Below, one piece after another: positions 24,944-33,786 of a stretch of DNA of 64,000 nucleotides. This DNA is from RBG-16-57-11 sp964503145 (GTDB lineage: Bacteria; Chloroflexota; Anaerolineae; Anaerolineales; UBA4823). Each line of letters begins with the position of its first letter. Positions within the stretch are counted from its first letter, which is position 1. Made by a program: the position numbers and the translations under genes. The stretch covers positions 62,001 to 126,000 of the forward strand of contig CAZCYV010000008.1 in NCBI GenBank assembly GCA_964503145.1, written 5' to 3'. The notes below the pieces were generated by a model that did not search any database, was not told the origin of the DNA, and saw only the letters and a program-made list of their open reading frames with translations.

Positions 24944-26353
24944 ATGATGAGCATCGGCCTGAATCTCTATCATCGTTCCCCCTATTTTCTGCGCCAAATC
25001 ATTGCCAGCGCGCGGGGCTATTATTTGCGCGCCTGGCGCTATGGCCCAGATCACGAAAAGGCCGTGGAGCAAGCGCTTGAGCGCGAGACATGGAGCCCAA
25101 GCCAATGGAAAGCATGGCAGGAAGATCGGTTGGCCCACCTGTTGCACCGCGCGGTCAAACAGGTGCCATACTATCGCGAGGCCTGGGCCAGACGCCGGCG
25201 TAATCACGATAGAACCTCATGGGAGTATCTTGAAAATTGGCCTACGCTGGAGAAAGAAGCTGTACGCCAGCGCCCGTTGGAATTTGTCGCTCAGGATTGC
25301 AATGTTCGGCGCATGTTTCACGAACATACCAGCGGAACGACCGGAAAATCGCTTGACCTATGGTGGAGCCGGGCGACGGTTCAGGAATGGTATGCACTAT
25401 TTGAAGCACGTTGTCGCAGATGGCATGGCGTCTCTCGTCTTGACCGCTGGGCAATATTAGGCGGTCAGCTCGTAACGCCGGTAAATCAACGTCGTCCCCC
25501 TTTTTGGGTGTGGAATGCTGCGCTGAAACAATTGTATATGTCTTCATACCATCTGGCGCCCGATCTGATTCCTTCGTATCTGGATGCCCTGATCCAATAT
25601 CGTGTCAGATACTTGTGGGGATACACTTCTTCTCTTTATGCACTGGCTCAGGAAGTTTTACGAATGGGGCGCAAGGATCTTCAGATGGCTGTTGTGGTCA
25701 CAAATGCTGAACCGGTTTTTGATTATCAGCGATCAACCATTGAAGCAGCCTTCCAATGTCCGCTCCGAGAAACTTATGGATTAGCGGAAATCGTTGCAGC
25801 AGCAAGCGAGTGTCCCGAAGGGGTTCTCCATTTGTGGCCTGAGGTGGGCATTGTCGAGATTCTCGAAAGCGATCCGGATCAAAACTCAGGAATGTGTGGT
25901 GAGCTGGTCTGCACGGGGTTGCTAAATACCGACATGCCCTTGATTCGCTACAAAACCGGGGACCGCGGCTGTCTGCCCAGGGAATCGCCGCTTTGCACAT
26001 GCGGGCGCGGCTTGCCTCTGATCCATTCAATCGAAGGCCGCGTAGATGACATCCTGTACACGCCAGACCGTCGCCGCATCGGCAGATTGGATACCGCTTT
26101 TAAGGCGCACTTACCCATCCGCGAAGCGCAGATCATCCAGGAAGCGCTGGGGCGCGTCCGAATTCGTTATGTCCCAGCGCAAGACTATTCACCCTCTGCC
26201 GGGCGCTCGATGATCGAACGCATCCAGGCGCGCATGGGGCCAATCGAAGTAATTTTGGAGGAAGTGAACGAGATTCCGAGAGAAAAAAACGGCAAATTCC
26301 GAGCGGTGATTTGCCGTTTATCGGATGAAGAGAAACTGGCCTTGACCCGCTAA
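24944..26353 (+). CDS. CapK/phenylacetate-CoA ligase-like adenylate-forming enzyme
   Basis: A 469-residue protein of the AMP-forming superfamily branch that includes PaaK and CapK. HEHTSGTTGKSLDLWWS is the P-loop, ETYGLAEIVAAASECPEG the E-x-Y-G motif, and LIRYKTGDRG the conserved Y-x-T-G-D. Homologues occur in capsule clusters, where a role in acyl or amino-acyl decoration of sugars has been suggested but not settled. The N-terminal ATG at 24944 is chosen over the in-frame extension into the previous gene. The middle (about 25180-25910) has lower GC than both ends. Confidence 0.75.
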   Translation: MMSIGLNLYHRSPYFLRQIIASARGYYLRAWRYGPDHEKAVEQALERETWSPSQWKAWQEDRLAHLLHRAVKQVPYYREAWARRRRNHDRTSWEYLENWPTLEKEAVRQRPLEFVAQDCNVRRMFHEHTSGTTGKSLDLWWSRATVQEWYALFEARCRRWHGVSRLDRWAILGGQLVTPVNQRRPPFWVWNAALKQLYMSSYHLAPDLIPSYLDALIQYRVRYLWGYTSSLYALAQEVLRMGRKDLQMAVVVTNAEPVFDYQRSTIEAAFQCPLRETYGLAEIVAAASECPEGVLHLWPEVGIVEILESDPDQNSGMCGELVCTGLLNTDMPLIRYKTGDRGCLPRESPLCTCGRGLPLIHSIEGRVDDILYTPDRRRIGRLDTAFKAHLPIREAQIIQEALGRVRIRYVPAQDYSPSAGRSMIERIQARMGPIEVILEEVNEIPREKNGKFRAVICRLSDEEKLALTR

Positions 26354-26357
26354 AAGC

Positions 26358-27065
26358 ATGAAGCAAAAGAAGATTATTCTGCTGTTATGTACGCTGCTCA
26401 TTGCAGCAGTACTGGCACTCCCGTTTTGGAAAACTGCCGCTTCTGTCTTCCTGCGCAACCGCCTGGCGCTGCAAACCGCGCGCGGCTTACTGGCCGGCGC
26501 GCCGCTGCCCGATGCCAGCCGGTTTTCCGCCCTGGCCGAAGACTGCCGGGCAAGCTGGCTGCTGGGATTCCTGGAGCACCAGGGGGAGCCCCGCCCGACC
26601 CTGAACGCCTCCTGGCAGCGCGCCATCCGGTGCAATCCACAACGCGTCGAACTGCTAGCGGCGCTTTTTGCCGATGATCTGGATTTCGCCCGCCAGGTCA
26701 ACGCCGCCCAACCGAACAACGCCGAGGGCTGGTTCTGGGTGGCAGGGCTGGTCTCGGCTGATCAACCGCAAGAAGCGCTGGAATATTACCGCCGCGGCCT
26801 GGCAATCGATCCTGGAGACAGCCGCCGCTGGACCTATGTGGGAGACCTGTTGACGGAGGTGGAAGACCTGTCGGGGGCGCTGGAGGCCTATCTCATGGCC
26901 TGCAAAACGGGCGACGCTGGGGCAAACGGTTGCCTACGAGCCGGGGGGACGGCCGAGAAGATGGGCGATTTTCACGCCGCCATACGCTATTATCGTATGT
27001 CTCATTTCTCCGGAGCGTGGGAGCGCGCCGAAAGACTCGAAAAACTGCTCCAGGGGCAGCCATAA
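26358..27065 (+). CDS. Membrane-anchored TPR protein
   Basis: A 235-residue protein with an N-terminal hydrophobic anchor (IILLLCTLLIAAVLALPFW) and tetratricopeptide-like repeats from about residue 125: WFWVAGLVSADQPQEALEYY, RRWTYVGDLLTEVEDLSGAL and CLRAGGTAEKMGDFHAAIRY. It likely sits outside the membrane and binds partner proteins of the polysaccharide machinery, an inference from its position. It starts 4 bp after the CapK-like gene. Confidence 0.65.
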   Translation: MKQKKIILLLCTLLIAAVLALPFWKTAASVFLRNRLALQTARGLLAGAPLPDASRFSALAEDCRASWLLGFLEHQGEPRPTLNASWQRAIRCNPQRVELLAALFADDLDFARQVNAAQPNNAEGWFWVAGLVSADQPQEALEYYRRGLAIDPGDSRRWTYVGDLLTEVEDLSGALEAYLMACKTGDAGANGCLRAGGTAEKMGDFHAAIRYYRMSHFSGAWERAERLEKLLQGQP

Positions 27066-27097
27066 TCGCCCTCGCCGCCCCCGCCACGCCGCCGAAG

Positions 27098-28354
27098 ATG
27101 TCAAACCGAGTTAAAATCGCCCTGGTCGTCTTCGCCCTATCGATCCTGGTCACCGCCGCCTTTTGGGCTGCGCTGCCAGTGAGCTGGCGCAGCAATGAAA
27201 GCAGCGATTATCTTTACTTCTACGCGCCCGTGGCGCAGCGGCTGCTGGCAGGGCAGGGCATCACGCTGGCGGATGGCGAGCTGGCAACCCGCTACCCGCC
27301 CGGCTATCCGCTGTTGCTGGCCGGCGTTTTCGCTCTGGCAGAACTGCTGGACCTCCCCCAGGAGACGGTCTTGGGCGGGTTCATCCTGCTGTGCTCGGGG
27401 TTGTCTTCCACGCTGCTCTTCCTGCTGGCGAGCCGGGTTTTTGACCTGCGCCTGGGGTTCGCCAGCGCCCTGCTGTGGATGACCTATCCTTTCAACCTGT
27501 GGCTGACCAAGCAGCCCAATAGCGAGATTCCGTTCATGGTTTTGTTCTTCGCCAGCGCGTTCCTGATATGGCGTTGCCTGAACGCAGCCTCCCCGCGCCG
27601 AGGCGAAGCCCTGATGGGGGGCTTGCTGGCCGGGGCGGCGGCCTTGATCCGCCCCATCGCCATCGGGTCGGCTGGTCTGTATGCTGCTTTCTTCCTGCTC
27701 TGGCCCGGCCGGAGCATGTCCAGGCGTCTATCTGGGGCCGCGGCGATCGTGGCAGGCTTCCTGATCGTCGCTCTGCCGTGGGAGATCGCCATGTACCGCC
27801 AGACCCAACAGGTGATCCCGTTGAGCACAGGCGGCGCGCCCAGCCTGTGGGATGGGCTGACCTTCGCCGTAGATGACGATTATCAACCTGCCAGCCGCAT
27901 CCCTGCCAGCGCCAGGAGCCTGATGCGCGATCTCTTCGAGCGCAGCCCCGAAGCGGCCAGGGCTAGCCTGGCAGGGGCGACGCGGATTTTGATCGAGGAA
28001 GCCGCACAGAATCCGCTAGGCGCCTGGCAGTTGCTGGGGCTGAAAGCCGCGCGAAGCTGGTACGGCACCGAGAGCGGCCGGCTGGAGCCGATCAACGCCC
28101 TCATTCAATGTGCCTATCTGATTGCAATCGCCTGGGGCAGCCTGAGCGCCTGGCAGAACGGCGGGGCACAAAGGCGCTATCTGGTTTTTATCGCATTGCT
28201 GGCGCTATATTTCTGGGCCATGACTATTGCGGTGCTGTCGATCTTGCGCTACATGACGCCGGCGATGGGCCTGCTGATCACACTCATCCCGGCAGGAATC
28301 GTTCGTTTCCCTGGCATTCAAGCGGCGCTGGATCGCTGGATTCCAATCGGTTAG
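27098..28354 (+). CDS. GT39-like (GT-C) membrane glycosyltransferase
   Basis: A 418-residue polytopic protein of the ArnT/PMT-like GT-C type. After the first membrane segment comes SSDYLYFYAPVAQRLLAGQG with the acidic residue typical of the catalytic first loop, then ATRYPPGYPLLLAGVFALA, a common motif in bacterial GT39 proteins. About ten more hydrophobic segments follow. It should transfer a sugar from a polyprenyl-phosphate donor at the outer face. The frame extends upstream to 26930 over the TPR gene; ATG 27098 fits the membrane topology better. Confidence 0.72.
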   Translation: MSNRVKIALVVFALSILVTAAFWAALPVSWRSNESSDYLYFYAPVAQRLLAGQGITLADGELATRYPPGYPLLLAGVFALAELLDLPQETVLGGFILLCSGLSSTLLFLLASRVFDLRLGFASALLWMTYPFNLWLTKQPNSEIPFMVLFFASAFLIWRCLNAASPRRGEALMGGLLAGAAALIRPIAIGSAGLYAAFFLLWPGRSMSRRLSGAAAIVAGFLIVALPWEIAMYRQTQQVIPLSTGGAPSLWDGLTFAVDDDYQPASRIPASARSLMRDLFERSPEAARASLAGATRILIEEAAQNPLGAWQLLGLKAARSWYGTESGRLEPINALIQCAYLIAIAWGSLSAWQNGGAQRRYLVFIALLALYFWAMTIAVLSILRYMTPAMGLLITLIPAGIVRFPGIQAALDRWIPIG

Positions 28355-28356
28355 AC

Positions 28357-29421
28357 ATGGAAACCAGCGATTCGCCCCCCTTTGTGAGTGTTCTCATGCC
28401 GGTGCGAAACGAGGCGGCCCACATCCGCCGCAGCCTGCAGGCGGTGCTGGCGCAGGATTATCCTGCCGAGCGCATCGAGGTAATCGTGGCGGACGGCGGC
28501 TCCACCGACGGGACGCGCCAGATGATCGGTGAACTCCAGGCGCGCTTCCCGCAGATTCGGTTGATCGACAACCCAGGCAAGATCGTCTCCACCGGCCTCA
28601 ATCTGGCGCTGGCTCAGGCGCGGGGCGAAATCATCGTGCGCGTGGATGGGCATTGCGAGATCGCGCCGGATTACGTATCTGCAGCAGTGGAGACGCTTAA
28701 GCGAACTGGGGCGGATCTGGTTGGAGGCCCGATGCGTGCTGAAGGAAAAAGTAACCTTGCAAAAGCGATATCGTTTGCGACCAGTACACCCTTTGGGGTC
28801 GGGGGTTCCCGTTTTCACTATGCTAGTAAAGAGGAATATGTCGATACAGTATATTTGGGTGTGTGTTGGAGGAATTTGTTTAATATAATTGGCGGATTTG
28901 ACAATGAGATGGTGCGAAACCAAGATGATGAATTTAGCTACAGGCTATTAAAGAGTGGTGGAAAAATTGTCTGTAATCCCGCCATTCGATCAACTTATTA
29001 CAATCGCTCGTCTTTATTTGCATTGTGGCGGCAGTATTACCAATATGGCTATTGGAAAGTGCGCGTGTTTCAAAAACACCCCCGCCAGATGCGCCTGCGC
29101 CAGTTCATCCCGCCTGCCCTGGTGGGCGGGATAATCGCATCGACTGTGCTGGGGGCGTTCTACCCACCAGGCCGCTTGCTGCTGGGCTTCCTGGTTGGAG
29201 CCTATCTGCTGGCGAACCTGACCGCCTCCTTCTGGACGGCGGCGCGTCGCGGCTGGCAATATCTGCCGGCGCTCCCGCTGATCTACGCCGCCCTGCACCT
29301 GAGCTATGGGTCAGGTTTTCTGGTGGGCCTGGCGCGGTTCGCCCACCGCTGGGGAGATCGCCAGGCCTGGACAAAGCCGGATGCCAAAGCCAAAATCGAG
29401 CCAGACAACGCCAACGGCTGA
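28357..29421 (+). CDS. GT2-family glycosyltransferase (ExoA-like)
   Basis: A 354-residue GT2 enzyme. FVSVLMPVRNEAAHIRRSLQ, VIVADGGSTDGTRQMIGEL and IIVRVDGHCEIAPDYV with the D-x-H/D metal site match ExoA-like succinoglycan transferases, as does VRNQDDEFSYRLLKSGGKI. The C-terminus has three membrane segments. It starts 2 bp after the previous stop. A central tract (about 28675-29080) is clearly AT-richer than both ends. Confidence 0.85.
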   Translation: METSDSPPFVSVLMPVRNEAAHIRRSLQAVLAQDYPAERIEVIVADGGSTDGTRQMIGELQARFPQIRLIDNPGKIVSTGLNLALAQARGEIIVRVDGHCEIAPDYVSAAVETLKRTGADLVGGPMRAEGKSNLAKAISFATSTPFGVGGSRFHYASKEEYVDTVYLGVCWRNLFNIIGGFDNEMVRNQDDEFSYRLLKSGGKIVCNPAIRSTYYNRSSLFALWRQYYQYGYWKVRVFQKHPRQMRLRQFIPPALVGGIIASTVLGAFYPPGRLLLGFLVGAYLLANLTASFWTAARRGWQYLPALPLIYAALHLSYGSGFLVGLARFAHRWGDRQAWTKPDAKAKIEPDNANG

Positions 29422-30130
29422 CCTGGAACGCCTGCGCGCCGAATACGCCGCGCGGGAACAGCGGCTTGCCGGCAGCGACCGCTATTCGCTCTACAGCCCA
29501 GGCGATCTGTTCATCTGGCAGGGACGACAGCGCGCTTTGCTGGCGCTGCTGCGGCGTTGGGGTTATGAACCGCTGAGCAGTTATCGGATTCTGGAGGTCG
29601 GGTGCGGCCAGGGTGGGGTTCTGCATGAGCTGCTAAGCTACGGCGCAAGCCCAGCGCAGTTATTCGGCTGTGACTTGCTCCTGGACCGATTACAAGTTGC
29701 GCGCCAGCGCTTACCGCATCTATCCTTGGCCTGCGCCGACGGACAATCTCTGCCCTACCCGAGCTGCGCGTTCGATCTGGAGCTACAATTCACGGTCTTT
29801 TCGTCGATCCTGGATGATCGGATCAGGCAGAGTATCGCTGCAGAGATGCTGCGCGTCCTGCGCCCTGGTGGAGTGATTGTGTGGTACGACTTCTGGGTGA
29901 ACCCACTGAACCCTCAAACGCGTGGCATCCGACCGCAGGAGGTGCGCCAGCTCTTTCCTGGCTGCCGCTATGAATTCAAGCGCATCACCCTGGCGCCGCC
30001 GCTCGTCCGCCGCCTGGCGCCCATCTCCTGGCAGTTCTGCCTGATGTTGGAGAAAGCCAGGATTTTGAACACCCATTTTCTGGCGGCAATTCACAAGCCA
30101 GCAGACCCGATTTTGGAACAAGGTCAATAA
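29381..30130 (+). CDS. Class I SAM-dependent methyltransferase
   Basis: A 249-residue methyltransferase: RILEVGCGQGGVLHELLSYG is motif I, LFGCDLLLDRLQVARQRLP motif II, and MLRVLRPGGVIVWYDFW the post-core motif. It probably methylates a sugar of the polysaccharide. The likely ATG (29381) overlaps the end of the GT2 gene by 41 bp; the frame is open further up to 29306. The promoter of the next gene lies in its last codons. Confidence 0.8.
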   Translation: MPKPKSSQTTPTADLERLRAEYAAREQRLAGSDRYSLYSPGDLFIWQGRQRALLALLRRWGYEPLSSYRILEVGCGQGGVLHELLSYGASPAQLFGCDLLLDRLQVARQRLPHLSLACADGQSLPYPSCAFDLELQFTVFSSILDDRIRQSIAAEMLRVLRPGGVIVWYDFWVNPLNPQTRGIRPQEVRQLFPGCRYEFKRITLAPPLVRRLAPISWQFCLMLEKARILNTHFLAAIHKPADPILEQGQ

Positions 30131-30142
30131 ACGGTTTATAAT
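30113..30142 (+). promoter_or_regulatory. Promoter of the phosphoglycosyl transferase gene
   Basis: TTGGAA (30113-30118) and a perfect TATAAT (30137-30142) are 18 nt apart. The start would be near 30149, giving a 60-nt leader that includes a small hairpin (GCAGG/CCTGC, 30158-30174) and AGGAG before the ATG at 30210. This suggests the last four cluster genes can be transcribed separately. Confidence 0.65.
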
Positions 30143-30209
30143 GTGTTCCTAATCTTAGCAGGCTCGATTCCTGCATCATTCATAGAAGCGCTTTCATAGG
30201 AGCCTTTTC

Positions 30210-32009
30210 ATGGCTCAATCGACAATTCCTTATCCCAGCACCATCTATCGGCCAGCGGCGCGCCGCGGCCGACTTCGGCAATTGGATGACCGGCTCAAAC
30301 GGATGTTCGACATCTTGTTTGCCGGTATGGGGCTGCTGCTGCTTTCCCCGATTTTCCTGTATCTGATCCTGCGCATCCGGCGCGATTCGCCGGGGCCGGT
30401 GTTTTACCGCGGCCAGAGGGTCGGGCGCAACGGAAAGACCTTCCACATCCTGAAGTTCCGCACCATGTACGAGACCCCGCAGAGCTACCAGGGGCCGCGG
30501 GTCACCGCCCGAGATGACCCGCGGGTGACGCCCTTCGGCCGCTGGCTGCGTGCCACCAAGCTGAACGAGCTGCCGCAACTGTGGAACGTCCTCAAAGGGG
30601 AGATGAGCTTCGTAGGCCCGCGCCCCGAGGATCCAGACATCGTGGCCGCGTGGCCGCAGGAGGTGCGCGCAGAGATCTTGTCGGTTCGCCCGGGGATCAC
30701 CAGTCCGGCGTCTGTGCTCTACCACGATGAAGAGAGCCGGCTGGCCGCCGATCGGGTCATGGATATTTACCTGGATGAAATCCTGCCCAGCAAGCTGCGC
30801 CTGGATCAGCTCTACGTGCGTTATCGCTCCATTTGGGGCGACCTGGATATCTTGTTCTGGACGGCTCTAGTGCTGCTGCCGCAGGTGAAAGAATATGCAC
30901 CACCAGAGGGGAAATTGTTTATCGGGCCGGTCACCCGCCTAGTGCAGCGGCATATGAGCTGGTTCCTGGCGGACACCCTGATCACCCTGGCGGCCATGGG
31001 GGCCACGGGTCTGTTCTGGCGCTCGCTCGGGCCATTGAACGTCGGCTGGATGCCTGCGTTCATCCTGGCGCTGAGCTTCGCCATCTTGTTCAGCCTGACC
31101 AACGCCGCGCTAGGCGTGAATCGCATCGACTGGTCGCGCGCGGCCGCCAGCGACGCGCTCGACCTGCTGCCCGGAGCTGCCCTGGCGACGGCGCTGGCGG
31201 TTCTATTCAATTACTTCTATCCCATTCAGTTGGTTGCACTCCTTTATGGCGGAAAACTGCCCGACTGGCTGACGCGCCCTCTCTTGCCCAGCGGTCTGAT
31301 CCTGATCGCATCCCTGCTGGCGCTTTTGGGCTTTGTTTCCGTGCGCTATCGCACCCGGTTGATCACCGGCCTGGCCGCCCGCTGGGTGGGCTGGAGAAAC
31401 GCCGTCCCCGCAGCTCAGGAGCGGGTTTTGATCATCGGCGGCGGCGAGACCGGTCGCTTTGCCGCCTGGATACTCAGCCAGGGGCGCTATGCCAACACCT
31501 TTCGCGTTGTCGGCTTTGTGGATGATGACCTGCACAAGCAGGACACGCGCATCCAGGGCACCCAGGTGCTCGGCTCTCGAACCCAGATTCCTGAAATCGT
31601 CGCCCAACAAGACATCGGAATCATCATCTTCGCTATTCACAATATCAACCCAGGCGAACGCCGAGAGCTGCTGGACATCTGCAGTTCAACCCAGGCGCGA
31701 GTGGTGCTTTTTCCCAATATCCCCGCGGCGCTGAGCAGTTTGGCAAATCAACCAAAAGATTTGCCTGAAAAACCTGGGCTTCAATCTTACGGACTCTTGG
31801 AAACCGACCAGACAGGCCGCCTGCCGTGCAATCTGTGTTTGGTTAAAATATCGCCAATCAAAGTGGATAGTTGGTTGGCGCAGCTCGAAGAAACCGCCAG
31901 CGGCGGCGATCTGGAAGCGTTACGCGGTCAAATCCATGAGCTGCGCGCCCAGCTGCGCGGGGATGTCTCAGTCCAGGTAGCAGCGAACCTGGCGAAACAG
32001 GAGCGTTGA
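30210..32009 (+). CDS. Polyprenyl-phosphate phosphoglycosyl transferase with inverted domain order
   Basis: A 599-residue protein. Residues about 25-215 are a bacterial sugar-transferase (PGT) domain: one hydrophobic segment (MFDILFAGMGLLLLSPIFLY), SPGPVFYRGQRVGRNGKTFH, ILKFRTM and FVGPRPE. They are followed by four or five membrane segments (about 245-390) and a Rossmann domain starting VLIIGGGETGRFAAWIL (about 410-520) like the first domain of CapD/WbaP proteins. In WbaP-type enzymes the membrane and Rossmann part comes first, so the order is reversed here. The usual D-E catalytic dyad reads N119-E120 (KLNELPQLW). It should start lipid-linked synthesis if active. Confidence 0.8.
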   Translation: MAQSTIPYPSTIYRPAARRGRLRQLDDRLKRMFDILFAGMGLLLLSPIFLYLILRIRRDSPGPVFYRGQRVGRNGKTFHILKFRTMYETPQSYQGPRVTARDDPRVTPFGRWLRATKLNELPQLWNVLKGEMSFVGPRPEDPDIVAAWPQEVRAEILSVRPGITSPASVLYHDEESRLAADRVMDIYLDEILPSKLRLDQLYVRYRSIWGDLDILFWTALVLLPQVKEYAPPEGKLFIGPVTRLVQRHMSWFLADTLITLAAMGATGLFWRSLGPLNVGWMPAFILALSFAILFSLTNAALGVNRIDWSRAAASDALDLLPGAALATALAVLFNYFYPIQLVALLYGGKLPDWLTRPLLPSGLILIASLLALLGFVSVRYRTRLITGLAARWVGWRNAVPAAQERVLIIGGGETGRFAAWILSQGRYANTFRVVGFVDDDLHKQDTRIQGTQVLGSRTQIPEIVAQQDIGIIIFAIHNINPGERRELLDICSSTQARVVLFPNIPAALSSLANQPKDLPEKPGLQSYGLLETDQTGRLPCNLCLVKISPIKVDSWLAQLEETASGGDLEALRGQIHELRAQLRGDVSVQVAANLAKQER

Positions 32010-33010
32010 GGGTGGCAGATCACTTCTGGCAGGGGGCGCCGGTGCTGGTCACCGGCGCGGGTGGGTTCATCGCCAGCCATCTGGTCGAGACCCTGGTTTC
32101 GCAAGGCGCACGGGTGCGCGCATTCGTGCGCTACAACTCGCGCGGCGATCCGGGGCTGCTCTCCCTGCTGCCTGCTGAAACGCTGGCGCAGGTCGAGATC
32201 GTGGCCGGAGACCTGCGTGACCTGCCCGCCGTCCAACAGGCTATGGATGGCGTTTCCCATGTCTTTCACCTGGGCGCGCTGATCGCCATCCCCTATTCCT
32301 ATGTCCACCCAGCCGAAGTCGTGGAGACCAATGTGATCGGCACCTTGAACGTGCTGCTGGCGGCGCGCCAGAGCAGGATCAAGCGGCTCGTGCATACTTC
32401 CACCAGCGAGGTCTATGGCACGGCCCAGCGGGTGCCCATCGATGAAAGCCACCCCTTGCAGGGACAATCCCCGTACTCGGCCAGCAAGATCGGCGCGGAT
32501 AAGCTGGCGGAAAGCTTCTACCGCTCCTTCGATCTGCCAGTTGTCACGCTGCGGCCCTTTAACACCTATGGGCCGCGCCAATCGGCCCGCGCGGTCATCC
32601 CGACGATCATCCTCCAGGCACTGACCCAGGATACGATCCGCCTGGGCAACCTGGACGCCCGGCGCGACCTAACTTACGTCTCCGACACGGTAGATGGCTT
32701 CTTACGCGTCGCCCAAACGCCCGGCGTGGAGGGCGAAACCTTCAACCTGGGCTGCGGGATGGAGGTGCGCATCGGCGACCTGGCGCAGCAGATTATCGAA
32801 CTGATCGGCCGAAAGGTGAGCATCACCATCGAGCCGGAGCGGTTGCGCCCCGAAAAGAGCGAAGTGCAGCAGCTGCTCTCCGATAACCGCCGCGCTTTCG
32901 AGCGCCTGGGCTGGCAGCCGCGCGTCGGCTTGCGCCAGGGGCTCCTGCAGACGATCGACTGGATACGCGCCAATCTGCATCGTTATCACACCACAGATTA
33001 TCAAGTCTGA
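32006..33010 (+). CDS. LegB-like NAD-dependent nucleotide-sugar 4,6-dehydratase
   Basis: A 334-residue extended SDR enzyme. VTGAGGFIASHLVETLV is the NAD-binding motif, HTSTSEVYGTAQ and SPYSASKIGADKLAESFYRS give the catalytic Ser/Thr and Y-x3-K, and LRPFNTYGPRQSARAVIPTI is characteristic of the LegB group (GDP-GlcNAc 4,6-dehydratases). With the nucleotidyltransferase and DegT genes next to it, it most likely makes a 4-keto-6-deoxy sugar for amination. TTG at 32006 overlaps the upstream stop; GTG at 32012 is an equally good start, both behind AGGAG. Confidence 0.8.
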   Translation: MRVADHFWQGAPVLVTGAGGFIASHLVETLVSQGARVRAFVRYNSRGDPGLLSLLPAETLAQVEIVAGDLRDLPAVQQAMDGVSHVFHLGALIAIPYSYVHPAEVVETNVIGTLNVLLAARQSRIKRLVHTSTSEVYGTAQRVPIDESHPLQGQSPYSASKIGADKLAESFYRSFDLPVVTLRPFNTYGPRQSARAVIPTIILQALTQDTIRLGNLDARRDLTYVSDTVDGFLRVAQTPGVEGETFNLGCGMEVRIGDLAQQIIELIGRKVSITIEPERLRPEKSEVQQLLSDNRRAFERLGWQPRVGLRQGLLQTIDWIRANLHRYHTTDYQV

Positions 33011-33069
33011 GCTATCTTCACAGAAGATTTGATCGGTTTCTTCATTCCTTGCAATGGTTGAGGTAGAAC

Positions 33070-33783
33070 ATGAAAGCAATCATCCTGGCTGGTGGAAAGG
33101 GCACGCGCCTGGCGCCATATACCAAAATCTTGCCCAAGCCGTTGATGCCCATCGGCGACATGCCCATCCTGGAAATCCTGCTGCTGCAGATGAAACGGGC
33201 AGGCGTGACAGAGGTGATCCTGACCGTTGGACACCTGGAACAATTGCTGCGGGCGTTCTTTCAGGACGGCGAGCGTTTGGGGCTGCGCATCGACTACAGC
33301 ATCGAAGATCAACCGCTGGGCACAGCCGGCCCGCTCTCGTTGGTGGGTGAACAACTGAAAGACACCTTTTTAGTGGCCAATGGCGATGTGCTGACGACAC
33401 TAAATCTGAGGCAATTAGTCGAGGCGCACCGGGCTTCCGGCGCAATCGCCACCATCGCCACCCACGCTCGCCAGATCAAAGTCGATCTGGGCGTCCTGCA
33501 GTTTAACGGCTCGGACGACCTCACCGGCTACATCGAAAAGCCGACCTACGATTTTTTTGTCAGCATGGGCATATACGTTTTCGAGCCACGCGTCTTGCAA
33601 TATATTCCCTATAACCAGTACCTCGATTTTCCCGACCTGGTGCTCAAACTGATCCGAAGCGGAGAGCGAGTGAAAGGCTACCGCTTCGATGGCTACTGGC
33701 AAGACCTGGGGCGCGCCGATGATTACGAACAGGCAGTCCAGGAGTTCGAGGCGCTTCGCCCGCTGATCCTGCCGGGAGACTGA
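33070..33783 (+). CDS. Sugar-1-phosphate nucleotidyltransferase
   Basis: A 237-residue NTP transferase. MKAIILAGGKGTRLAPYTK is the nucleotide-binding signature, ILPKPLMPIGDMPILEIL the sugar-phosphate contact, and FLVANGDVLTTLNL carries the catalytic Asp. It charges a hexose-1-phosphate with a nucleotide. By context (LegB-like dehydratase and DegT aminotransferase) a PtmE-like hexosamine guanylyltransferase is possible; glucose or mannose is the alternative. No C-terminal CBS or acyltransferase domain is present. It lies 3 bp before the aminotransferase. Confidence 0.82.
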   Translation: MKAIILAGGKGTRLAPYTKILPKPLMPIGDMPILEILLLQMKRAGVTEVILTVGHLEQLLRAFFQDGERLGLRIDYSIEDQPLGTAGPLSLVGEQLKDTFLVANGDVLTTLNLRQLVEAHRASGAIATIATHARQIKVDLGVLQFNGSDDLTGYIEKPTYDFFVSMGIYVFEPRVLQYIPYNQYLDFPDLVLKLIRSGERVKGYRFDGYWQDLGRADDYEQAVQEFEALRPLILPGD

Positions 33784-33786
33784 CCG

